Virus record (IMG/VR): IMGVR_UViG_3300032050_000182
Coordinates: 1 to 53,456 of that record
Reading direction: 5' to 3' (one strand)
Length of the DNA: 53,456 bases
Source of the DNA: a virus
Part shown: positions 26,133 through 31,969 of the stretch, piece after piece
Numbering within the stretch: position 1 is the stretch's first letter
How the letters are laid out: each line of letters starts with the position of its first letter
Notes under the pieces: model-generated
The model's input: the letters and a program-made list of their open reading frames with translations, nothing else
Databases searched by the model: none
Told to the model about the DNA's origin: nothing
Position numbers and translations under genes: made by a program

Positions 26133-27218
26133 TCAGATCAACAACTCATAGTTGCTCTTTGCCCACTCGCTCACCTGTGAGTTCAGTCTTGCGATACGGC
26201 TCGTGCGCTTGCTCTGCAACAGCATCGTGAAGAACACGGCTTGCACCTCGGACGATCTCACGCGATTGACGAACCGCATGAACTTGCTCAAGTCATCTTG
26301 TGTTTCGATCACATCGATGGCGTTGAACATCGTCATGAACAACGCAGCCGGTCGCTCGGGTATCTCCACGTTGTCGGGATCAGCCAAGATTTGTTTGACC
26401 GATACCAACTCTTTCTCTAGTGCCAAGAACGCAGCCATTGATTCAGCCGCAGCCACGCCAATCGTACCGGCCAAGGATGAGTGAGTCAGTTTCGATCCGA
26501 TCAGATCACGCTTGCGAACAATCGGATCAGCCTTGGCGAGACTACGTGGTGAGACGAATGACAGGATGCGATTACCCGGCTTGAAGATGAACGGATTATC
26601 TTCCTGCCCACCGTCAAGGTACGACGCGAGACAACGAGGATTCATCGCCACCCATGCACGAATGACAGCAGAGATGCCATTGTCCGTTGCCCACGTGTTC
26701 CACATTTTCTCGTTCGACTTGCTGACGTTGATGATCGTCACGCGATTGCCGCCGTGTGCGAGGATCGCATCACCCACACCGTCAGAGAAGTTATTAGTTG
26801 TTGCGAACACCATTGAACCATCGGGGAGTTCCTCGTCACCCAACACGTGATCCAACACGAGACGCATCGCCATCTTCTGCATCATCTTGTCGCACTTGCC
26901 GATCTCGTCGAGCATGATGATCTTCGGCTTGCGTGACTTCATCTTGAAGATAGATGACGGATAGAACTCCAACTCACCTGTCTCCCGATTCGGAGCGCGG
27001 ATGAACAAGTCACCCAAGTCCGTGTTGGAGAAGTCCACGTAGATGTGGTCGTACTTGTCGGCGGGAAAGTCTATGTCTGACTTCAGCCGTGAGTGAAGTG
27101 ATGATTTGCCGATACCCGGCTCGCCAACGAACAAGAACGTGTTGCTCGTGCCGAGAGTCTTGACCAACGTATACGCCTCGTCGATGGTGACGGGGTTAGC
27201 GAACAGATTGATAGCCAT
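26133..27218 (-). CDS. MoxR-like AAA+ ATPase
   Basis: The 361-residue AAA+ protein has Walker A GEPGIGKSS (Lys38), Walker B IIMLDE (Asp104/Glu105), sensor ATTNN (~142) and a helical C-terminal lid region. It pairs with the VWA/HExxH protein downstream, as MoxR/RavA-type ATPases do with VWA partners. It likely uses ATP to load or remodel a metal-containing or assembly substrate. It has TAGGAG upstream. A DUF3150-like gene lies just upstream. Confidence 0.9.
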   Translation of the reverse strand: MAINLFANPVTIDEAYTLVKTLGTSNTFLFVGEPGIGKSSLHSRLKSDIDFPADKYDHIYVDFSNTDLGDLFIRAPNRETGELEFYPSSIFKMKSRKPKIIMLDEIGKCDKMMQKMAMRLVLDHVLGDEELPDGSMVFATTNNFSDGVGDAILAHGGNRVTIINVSKSNEKMWNTWATDNGISAVIRAWVAMNPRCLASYLDGGQEDNPFIFKPGNRILSFVSPRSLAKADPIVRKRDLIGSKLTHSSLAGTIGVAAAESMAAFLALEKELVSVKQILADPDNVEIPERPAALFMTMFNAIDVIETQDDLSKFMRFVNRVRSSEVQAVFFTMLLQSKRTSRIARLNSQVSEWAKSNYELLI

Positions 27219-27270
27219 TACACTTTTCTCCTAATGGTTTACTAAATCAAACGTATAAATTCTGGAGGAT

Positions 27271-27286
27271 TGAAATCATCATTTCA
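27271..27286. repeat. Short palindrome between DUF3150-like and MoxR genes
   Basis: TGAAAT-CATC-ATTTCA is a 6-bp perfect inverted repeat with a 4-nt loop in the short intergenic gap. In the minus-strand transcript it spans an ATGATG preceded by GGAGACTGAA, which could start an 11-codon peptide. It could also be a weak operator or RNA stem. Confidence 0.35.
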
Positions 27287-27292
27287 GTCTCC

Positions 27293-28216
27293 TCACACAC
27301 CAAACTTGCTCAAGATATCGTCCACACTTTCCTTGACCACAACACGCTTGGTGTCGCTGTCTCTCAACTGATCAATCGTCACACCTTCTAATGCCCGCAG
27401 CAGAGAGACACGTGCTTCTTCTAATGCAGAATCTTGTGACACGTTGAACTCTGCGAATGTGTTGCACAACTCAATAGCCCGTTGCAGGGTGGTGTCGTAC
27501 AGTTTCCGTCGCTTGATCTTGATCTCCCCGTTCTCGACGACGGTCTCGGTCTCGCAACAATGCGAGAGAGACTTCATCACCTCGACTAGTTGCTCCTTCT
27601 GCCTGTTGATGATGCCGTCCACCAAGTCACGAGCCTGTCGCTCGTAGTGAACCTGTAAATCAGACGCCAACTCGTTGGCAATCTTGCAACGGAAATCCCC
27701 AAGCGGAACCTCGCTTGTGTACAGACGGATGGAGAACTTGCTGAATACTTCATTAACTGACGGGTAGTCCTCCCGCCTGAACATATCTCCCTGTGCCACG
27801 AACGCCATGTTCGACACGATTGTGGGGTATGCCTTGATGAAGTCAGCCACGAGTCCGTTGAACGTAGTCTCGTGCTGTCCAAACTCCTTCATAAACCGAG
27901 GGAGTTCCACGGAAGGTAGTATGCGTTGAGATCCCGCCCAGTCGTACGTGCGTCGCTGCATCCAGTTATAAACTGTCTGGCGATAGTTCAGCACCCGCTT
28001 GTGTTCCAAGTTCTTGGCGAGCAAGTGCTTCACAAACTTACCCGCATCGCTGTCGGCTTTCTTGGCTTGCGTCACCTCCTCGCTGATTTGTTTATCCTGC
28101 ATCGTTGCCGTCCACACTCGGGTGTCTACGTCCACCAACACGCACGACGATGCGAGCGAGACGATGTGTTCCGGCTTCTTCAAGAATGTTTCGTTCGTTC
28201 CGTTTGCTACGTCCAT
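27293..28216 (-). CDS. DUF3150-like protein of the MoxR-VWA module
   Basis: The 307-residue protein resembles the phage/ICE family found next to MoxR and VWA genes (DUF3150-like): N-terminal SSCVLVDVDTRVWT, then AGKFVKHLLA, and a long helical C-terminus. The family has no established function but is co-inherited with the ATPase-VWA pair. ATG at 28216 with GGAG 8 nt upstream is preferred over GTG at 28219. A sigma-70 promoter at 28293-28321 reads into it. Confidence 0.72.
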   Translation of the reverse strand: MDVANGTNETFLKKPEHIVSLASSCVLVDVDTRVWTATMQDKQISEEVTQAKKADSDAGKFVKHLLAKNLEHKRVLNYRQTVYNWMQRRTYDWAGSQRILPSVELPRFMKEFGQHETTFNGLVADFIKAYPTIVSNMAFVAQGDMFRREDYPSVNEVFSKFSIRLYTSEVPLGDFRCKIANELASDLQVHYERQARDLVDGIINRQKEQLVEVMKSLSHCCETETVVENGEIKIKRRKLYDTTLQRAIELCNTFAEFNVSQDSALEEARVSLLRALEGVTIDQLRDSDTKRVVVKESVDDILSKFGV

Positions 28217-28230
28217 CACTTATCTCCTAG

Positions 28231-28246
28231 TTCATGTCCAAGTGAA
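28231..28246. promoter_or_regulatory. 16-bp palindromic element, copy 1
   Basis: TTCATGTCCAAGTGAA has TTCA/TGAA arms. It lies ~47 bp downstream of the -10 box of the leftward promoter, between promoter and DUF3150-like gene. Near-identical copies occur at 29490 and 30038 and a related palindrome at 31163, so it is probably an operator or RNA leader element. Confidence 0.5.
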
Positions 28247-28292
28247 TCGTTAGTTAGTCCAGTTGCTTACTCATCCCTACGTCTATGTTCAT

Positions 28293-28321
28293 AGTATAGG
28301 ATAAGTTTACATATAAAGCAA
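28293..28321 (-). promoter_or_regulatory. Sigma-70 promoter for DUF3150-MoxR-VWA operon
   Basis: On the minus strand, TTGCTT (-35) and TATACT (-10) are separated by 17 nt. The transcript would run through a 6-codon frame (28254-28274), the 16-bp element and into the DUF3150-like gene. Confidence 0.7.
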
Positions 28322-28353
28322 GAGTTTGGGTAAAAAAGTCCCGAGAAAGTAAA

Positions 28354-28503
28354 TCAGAAGGCTCCCTCTGTTACTTCCCACGCACTTTGCCACCCCCCAT
28401 TACTCTGCACTTTTTCGAGCAACTCTTTCCGCTCCATGTATTCAAGTTCTAACTCACGCTGATATGCAGCCGCTTCGATGGCGGCCATCTCTTCATCTTC
28501 CAT
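28354..28503 (-). CDS. Small acidic helical protein, 49 aa
   Basis: Encodes MEDEEMAAIEAAAYQRELEL and a Trp-containing tail (GGWQSAWEV). It overlaps the upstream 68-residue gene by 11 nt. It has a weak AGAAAGA Shine-Dalgarno, so translation is likely coupled. Function is unknown; it is the last gene before the 28.3 kb promoter. Confidence 0.55.
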   Translation of the reverse strand: MEDEEMAAIEAAAYQRELELEYMERKELLEKVQSNGGWQSAWEVTEGAF

Positions 28504-28699
28504 CGATCTTTCTCTCAAGAATTACTCGCAGCATTGCCTTCTTGATATGCAGCGGTACGGGTGTTCTGAACCCGTCCAGAAAAGTCTCACGTGGCAAAAA
28601 TACATACTGATCTGGACTGTCTTTGCCCACCGAATACCGCAACGCCGACTCTGGCAGCGTGAACGGCATCGGATCTTTTGCGCTGTTGATCTTCTTCAT
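28493..28699 (-). CDS. Small hypothetical protein, 68 aa
   Basis: Contains MPFTLPESALRYSVGKDSPD and RVILERKIDG; no family is recognised. Initiation uses the recurring GAGGTGTGAG-ATG junction with the stop of the 51-residue gene inside the Shine-Dalgarno spacer. It overlaps the next gene. Confidence 0.65.
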   Translation of the reverse strand: MKKINSAKDPMPFTLPESALRYSVGKDSPDQYVFLPRETFLDGFRTPVPLHIKKAMLRVILERKIDGR

Positions 28700-28700
28700 C

Positions 28701-28856
28701 TCACACCTCCTCGGCTGTCTTGATTTGAAACTCTGCGTCGATACCTTTCTTAAAGAAGTGAGTCAGAGTCTCCCACTCCGCATCAGACAGTTCCTCACGG
28801 TTCCTCAACAGCGTGAGAATCCAACTCATTTCGTCTCGTGCTTCTTGCTCGGTCAT
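28701..28856 (-). CDS. Small acidic protein, 51 aa
   Basis: ATG at 28856 overlaps the stop of the 69-residue gene (ATGA), so this start is preferred over a longer frame beginning at 29048 that only shadows the upstream gene. The product MTEQEARDEMSWILTLLRNR is helical and acidic. It ends EEV-stop, forming the next gene's Shine-Dalgarno. Confidence 0.65.
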   Translation of the reverse strand: MTEQEARDEMSWILTLLRNREELSDAEWETLTHFFKKGIDAEFQIKTAEEV

Positions 28857-29062
28857 CGGTAAAACCCTCCCTTGTTGTTGATCCCCTTCAAGTCGTCCAA
28901 GTCCTCTATCTTTATGTAGTTGCTCTTGTGGAGCGGGACGACGGTGTGCTTCCTCTTCCTTGCCTGTGCCTCGCCACATGGCATACAGGTGAGATAGCCA
29001 AGCACCACACGCTCGTCCTCGACGAACTCGGCATAGCATCGTGTACACAACTTCTTATCCAT
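28853..29062 (-). CDS. Small zinc-ribbon protein, 69 aa
   Basis: CTRC (6-9) and CMPC (~26-29) form a likely zinc ribbon, followed by HTVVPLHKSNYIKI and LKGINNKGG, a tail seen in other phage zinc-ribbon proteins. The role is unknown; it may bind nucleic acid. Confidence 0.72.
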   Translation of the reverse strand: MDKKLCTRCYAEFVEDERVVLGYLTCMPCGEAQARKRKHTVVPLHKSNYIKIEDLDDLKGINNKGGFYR

Positions 29063-29092
29063 CTATTTAATCTCCGTATAGGCTTGGCCAAC

Positions 29093-29494
29093 TCAGCCGC
29101 GCATATTTGCTTGATGGTTTACTTCGTGCCTCACCAAGGCATTCCCGAATCCCATGTCGAGAACGTCACGCAAGAAGTCCCGGCTTACCTCTGTACAAGT
29201 CTCGTGTGGGTGCGCCTGTCCCTTGTGCTTGGATGTGGTGATGGAGTACCTGTCCACGTTGGCAAACCAACGGTTCACGCTCGGGATGAAGGCATACATA
29301 GGGAAGTGCTTGCCGTACGAGTAGACGGCGTAGATGTTTTCTCCCGCTGTGCCGGAATACCCGACACCTGCCTTTACCCATTCAGCAAAGATGTTATTAG
29401 CGATGAAGGGTTGCTTGGCCTGTACGTGTGGGCGCACTTTGGGGTTGGTCGTCTTGATCGGCTTGGTCATGGCTTTCTCCGTTTCGTGATTCAT
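29093..29494 (-). CDS. Conserved phage protein, 133 aa, first gene after a consensus promoter
   Basis: A phage protein family is suggested by KQPFIANN, YSYGKHFPMYAF and RYSITTSKHKGQAHP; its function is unknown. The start codon lies inside the 16-bp palindrome (copy 2), so a protein or RNA fold at that element could block translation. It is the first gene downstream of the perfect sigma-70 promoter, suggesting early expression. Confidence 0.75.
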   Translation of the reverse strand: MNHETEKAMTKPIKTTNPKVRPHVQAKQPFIANNIFAEWVKAGVGYSGTAGENIYAVYSYGKHFPMYAFIPSVNRWFANVDRYSITTSKHKGQAHPHETCTEVSRDFLRDVLDMGFGNALVRHEVNHQANMRG

Positions 29495-29505
29495 GTCGAA
29501 GTGAA
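29490..29505. promoter_or_regulatory. 16-bp palindromic element, copy 2
   Basis: TTCATGTCGAAGTGAA differs from copy 1 at one base. It covers the start codon of the 133-residue gene and lies ~48 bp downstream of the -10 box, the same distance as copy 1. Confidence 0.5.
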
Positions 29506-29508
29506 GTC

Positions 29509-29544
29509 CTATTTAATGTGTTGTGTTAGTTGTTCATCGGTCAT
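29509..29544 (-). CDS. Candidate 11-codon leader peptide
   Basis: ATG at 29544 would be within about 2 nt of the start of the transcript from the consensus promoter, so it could be translated without a leader. It encodes MTDEQLTQHIK and ends just before the GGACTTCAC segment that precedes the 133-residue gene. It is speculative and based on position only. Confidence 0.25.
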   Translation of the reverse strand: MTDEQLTQHIK

Positions 29545-29552
29545 GAGCCCAT

Positions 29553-29581
29553 ATTATAAGGCTTCTTTACGTTTATGTCAA
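29553..29581 (-). promoter_or_regulatory. Perfect-consensus sigma-70 promoter
   Basis: On the minus strand TTGACA, a 17-nt spacer and TATAAT give a full 12/12 match. It drives the 133-residue gene and the leftward block. It borders the TGTTCCA box array. Confidence 0.92.
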
Positions 29582-29635
29582 GACTTTGGATAAAAAAGAT
29601 ATCTAGCCACGTGTGGCCGCACGACGGACAAAATC

Positions 29636-29987
29636 TGTTCCATCTGTTCCAAGTTGTTCCAGATTTTGAACTTATACAATGCTACAAAAGGAGGGGGGTG
29701 GAGGGTAAGTAAGTTCTTGTTTTTATTAATATTTATTAGTAGTAGTAGTAGATGTTCAATCTGTTCCATGAAAAATGAGGTATACAAATGATTTGATGAT
29801 TTTTTGTGTGGGGGTTGACGCATCGCGGTGCAGACTTCCCCGACTTGGTTTTTACCCCCCTCCCCCTGCCCTACCTCGAAAAACGTGGAACATTGGAACA
29901 GATTTACACTATTCCTTTGCAAAACAATGACTTACCGATTTTGAACTTGGAACAAAACTTGGAACAAGTGTGGAACAACGTGGAACA
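29636..29987. repeat. Iteron-like array of TGTTCCA/TGGAACA boxes, candidate origin
   Basis: TGTTCCA occurs at 29636, 29645, 29655 and 29762 (with TGTTCAA at 29753). The inverse TGGAACA occurs at 29886, 29894, 29948, 29960, 29971 and 29981. Most spacings are 8-12 bp, about one helical turn. The two orientations face each other around an AT-rich centre flanked by a 10-bp G/C inverted repeat. This is the expected layout of a replication origin with initiator iterons, or of a centromere-like site. Ten exact 7-mers in 350 bp are far above chance. Confidence 0.7.
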
Positions 29988-30037
29988 GACCATCATTTTA
30001 TGACGTTATAAAACGATGCGGGACTTTGTGGGTTCAA

Positions 30038-30053
30038 TTCACTTGGAGGTGAA
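30038..30053. promoter_or_regulatory. 16-bp palindromic element, copy 3
   Basis: TTCACTTGGAGGTGAA has perfect TTCAC/GTGAA arms. Its flank matches copy 2 closely (22 of 28 positions on the minus strand) but has no start codon and no promoter at the usual distance. It may be a spare operator or relic leader. Confidence 0.4.
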
Positions 30054-30082
30054 GTCTTATTTAGTGGAACCCCTCTCGCTTA

Positions 30083-30099
30083 ATGGCTTAACTAGCCAT
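30083..30099. repeat. Perfect 6-bp palindrome with 5-nt spacer
   Basis: ATGGCT-TAACT-AGCCAT lies between the box array and the terminator of the 62-residue gene. It has operator-like geometry. No gene is attached to it. Confidence 0.35.
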
Positions 30100-30177
30100 G
30101 CCTCTCCCCGCGCAGCCACGCACACGCGACACGCGCGCACAAACAAGGAACTGGTTTCTTATGCGAAACGCAGGCAC

Positions 30178-30210
30178 AAAAAAACCCCGGCAACCTTGCG
30201 GCTACCGGGG
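30178..30210 (-). terminator. Rho-independent terminator
   Basis: On the minus strand CCCCGG...CCGGGG with an inner CC-GCAA-GG tetraloop is followed by seven T residues. It lies just past the 62-residue gene stop and would end transcription before the box array. Its core repeats at 30430. Confidence 0.88.
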
Positions 30211-30218
30211 CGCGTCGT

Positions 30219-30407
30219 TTAAGCAAAGTTGAATTCAAGTTGCTTTGCTTCGTGGTCGAGTCTGTAGAGCACTTTGAATTTGACGTCGTTGCGGGTCAGT
30301 ACATCCATCCAAAAGAGCAGTTGCTGGAATGACAACTCTTTGACAACTTCACCATCGATGGTGGATTCAGACTGAACTATGTAGACAACATTCTTTCCGA
30401 TTGGCAT
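30219..30407 (-). CDS. Small hypothetical protein, 62 aa
   Basis: Encodes MPIGKNVVYIVQSESTIDGE and FKVLYRLDHEAKQLEF, a small alpha/beta protein without a recognised family. AGAGG lies 6 nt upstream of ATG. It is flanked by two related hairpins and ends in a terminator. Confidence 0.65.
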   Translation of the reverse strand: MPIGKNVVYIVQSESTIDGEVVKELSFQQLLFWMDVLTRNDVKFKVLYRLDHEAKQLEFNFA

Positions 30408-30428
30408 AAGAACCTCTTAAATGAAGAG

Positions 30429-30454
30429 ACCCGGTAACCTTGCGGCTACCGGGT
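30429..30454 (-). repeat. Hairpin with GCAA tetraloop, second copy of terminator core
   Basis: ACCCGGTA/TACCGGGT arms plus G-U and CC/GG pairs form an 11-bp stem around GCAA. There is no T-tract after it on the minus strand. Its 24-nt core matches the 30186-30209 terminator core with one change, so it is a duplicated element. It may act as an attenuator or processing stem between the two genes. Confidence 0.65.
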
Positions 30455-30462
30455 CGAGTGGG

Positions 30463-31080
30463 TTACATCTTGTCGATTGCCTCGTTGATCATCCGTTTCA
30501 ACTCGGCCTTGTTGGGTGCGGCAGTTGGGTCGCCCTTGCCTTGTGCGACCTTGTTGCGTTTAACCAACGTCTCGGCCGCTGCGTTTACCGTCTCTAGCAT
30601 TGTCTTATTCTCGCCGCGCGTCCGGCCTTTGATACCGGCCTTCAAGTCGTTCACGGCCTTCATCAGACTCTTCATGCGATTCGAGCGGTACTTACTCTCG
30701 TCGAGACGCGCCGCCCTGACTAACTCATAACGCGCATTGTCTTTGGTTTTCAGTTGGCCAAAGTCATAGGCCGACAATCCGCAAGCGTAATCGATAGTGA
30801 GGGCGAACAGGCCGTCAGCATCCTGTACCTGTTTCGGATTCTTAATCGGTGTGTACTCGCTGCCCTTGTGAGTGTAATAGCGCGTACCGTATAACTCCGC
30901 CTTGCGGCCTGTCATACCCCTCTCTAACTTGGCCTTACTCTCATCGGAGAATTCACCCGATGGATTGCGTCGGAGTAATTCCGCTGCGAGCACATCCAGA
31001 GTGTCGCCCTGCGATGCGGCAGAGTAACCGATTGAATCAAGATCGGCTGATTCAAGATTTTTGAAGTCTACTGCTTTCAT
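30463..31080 (-). CDS. Hypothetical phage protein, 205 aa, first gene left of terminase
   Basis: A mostly helical, charged protein (N-terminal ESADLDSIGYSAASQGDTL; Lys/Asn/Arg-rich C-terminus). No family is recognised. It is transcribed leftward from a promoter at 31132-31160 and followed by the GCAA hairpin. Its position at the divergent boundary with the terminase suggests an early or regulatory role, but no DNA-binding fold is evident. Confidence 0.7.
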   Translation of the reverse strand: MKAVDFKNLESADLDSIGYSAASQGDTLDVLAAELLRRNPSGEFSDESKAKLERGMTGRKAELYGTRYYTHKGSEYTPIKNPKQVQDADGLFALTIDYACGLSAYDFGQLKTKDNARYELVRAARLDESKYRSNRMKSLMKAVNDLKAGIKGRTRGENKTMLETVNAAAETLVKRNKVAQGKGDPTAAPNKAELKRMINEAIDKM

Positions 31081-31131
31081 CTGTGTAGTCCTATGTTGAA
31101 TGCGCCGCGCGGTATTGCGTGGCGTGGAATT

Positions 31132-31160
31132 GTTATATATCAGGTGAATCTATAAGTAAA
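31132..31160 (-). promoter_or_regulatory. Sigma-70-like promoter for the 205-residue gene
   Basis: On the minus strand TTTACT (-35), 17-nt spacer, TATAAC (-10). A palindrome abuts the -35 on the upstream side. The leader then carries ATAGGACTACACAG before ATG, similar to the leader before the 133-residue gene. Confidence 0.65.
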
Positions 31161-31180
31161 GTTTCATCTATAAATGAAAC
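31161..31180. promoter_or_regulatory. 20-bp palindrome abutting the -35 (copy 4 of TTCA-N8-TGAA element)
   Basis: GTTTCAT-CTATAA-ATGAAAC has 7-bp perfect arms. Its core TTCATCTATAAATGAA fits the 16-bp element. The inner ATCTATAA is directly repeated 19 bp away at 31148. It is a likely binding site for a regulator of the leftward promoter. Confidence 0.55.
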
Positions 31181-31387
31181 GCTACATAGCCTGACCCCAC
31201 CCGCCCGCCGCCCCCCGCTGTGCAGTTGGGACTCCGCCGCGCCCCCCATACCCCTGAATACACACAAACAATGCCCACTTTTTCCACACTTGGCTGACCC
31301 CACCCCCCTTCATATAGAAAACCCCCCCGTCATCAATTTGGTACCATGCCATTCTCTTTTATATATTTTGTTGTACTATCCACGCAC
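31181..31387. other. C-tract-rich intergenic region upstream of terminase, candidate packaging/control site
   Basis: The plus strand holds several C-tracts of 4-8 bases (G-tracts on the minus strand) and a 12-bp direct repeat CTGACCCCACCC at 31191 and 31294. A weak rightward promoter (TTGGTA, 16 nt, TATATA, 31338-31365) precedes the TerS-like gene. The spot next to the terminase genes fits a packaging start site. No coding frame is credible. Confidence 0.5.
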
Positions 31388-31957
31388 ATGGATGCACAGC
31401 CGCTAGTCCCGGACATCGAAGACAACATCCCGCTTCCCGCTCATGCTCGGGAAGCCCTACCTGAGTTGTCTGCGCCCGAAGAGATCGAGATGCGGGCAAG
31501 GACAATTAAGTTGATCTCGGATCTCACGCTGACTCCGCTTGAGCCAACGGAAGCAGATGCCGATGCTGCCAAGGAATTGGCACGCGAGATGGTCGAGAAC
31601 CCGCAGGCGAAGCCCGACTTCAGTATCTATCCGAACGAAGTGATTGCTTTGTATGCCGGTATCGCTGCCCGATACAACCACATGATCGTCAAAGAGCTAT
31701 CTGACCTGAAGCTCTACGTGGTTAATAAGTTGTTTGAATCAGTGGAACAGGCCGATGACCTCAAAACTCGGGTCACAGCCCTCAAAGCATTAGGCGAAGT
31801 CGAGGGAATTGATGCGTTTAAGAAGCGCAGCGAGGTCACGCACATCATTAAGCCCATCGAAGAGGTGGAGCGAGAGCTAATGAGCGTGCTGGAGGGGATT
31901 GAGTACAAGGTTTTGGACAGCGGGGACGAGAAGAAAGCCCTGCCAAACCTAGAATAA
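31388..31957 (+). CDS. Terminase small-subunit-like protein
   Basis: A 189-residue acidic, helical protein placed directly before the large terminase. It has KELSDLKLYVVNKLFESV, RVTALKALGEVEGIDAFKKR and a C-terminal IEEVERELMSVLEGIEYKVL as in phage proteins assigned as TerS from position. It would recognise packaging DNA and hand it to TerL. Neither ATG (31388) nor an upstream ATG (31346) has a Shine-Dalgarno; 31388 fits the conserved part better. The assignment is mostly by synteny. Confidence 0.7.
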   Translation: MDAQPLVPDIEDNIPLPAHAREALPELSAPEEIEMRARTIKLISDLTLTPLEPTEADADAAKELAREMVENPQAKPDFSIYPNEVIALYAGIAARYNHMIVKELSDLKLYVVNKLFESVEQADDLKTRVTALKALGEVEGIDAFKKRSEVTHIIKPIEEVERELMSVLEGIEYKVLDSGDEKKALPNLE

Positions 31958-31969
31958 ACATAAAAAACC

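Larger units (their letters stand above)
29582..30218. other. Non-coding control region between promoter and next gene
   Basis: Open frames of 65-114 codons occur here on both strands, but they run through repeats and AT-rich tracts and lack conserved content, so they are not called. The region holds the box array, a GGAGGGGGGT/ACCCCCCTCC inverted repeat (29690-29699 and 29854-29863), an AT-rich stretch (~29716-29760) with repeated TAG, a CG/CA-rich stretch (~30104-30145), a third copy of the 16-bp element, and a terminator at its right end. Confidence 0.7.

Noticed and set aside
28325-28353. Possible terminator with TTTTTT before the 28.3 kb promoter
   Set aside because: A T-run is present on the minus strand, but no GC-rich stem precedes it.
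29578-29922. 114-codon minus-strand open frame in the control region
   Set aside because: It runs through the TGTTCCA boxes, the poly-G tract and AT-rich DNA, giving low-complexity sequence with no Shine-Dalgarno or conserved content.
29806-30003. 65-codon plus-strand open frame across the TGGAACA boxes
   Set aside because: The predicted sequence mainly translates the repeats (LEQ repeats), with no initiation signal.
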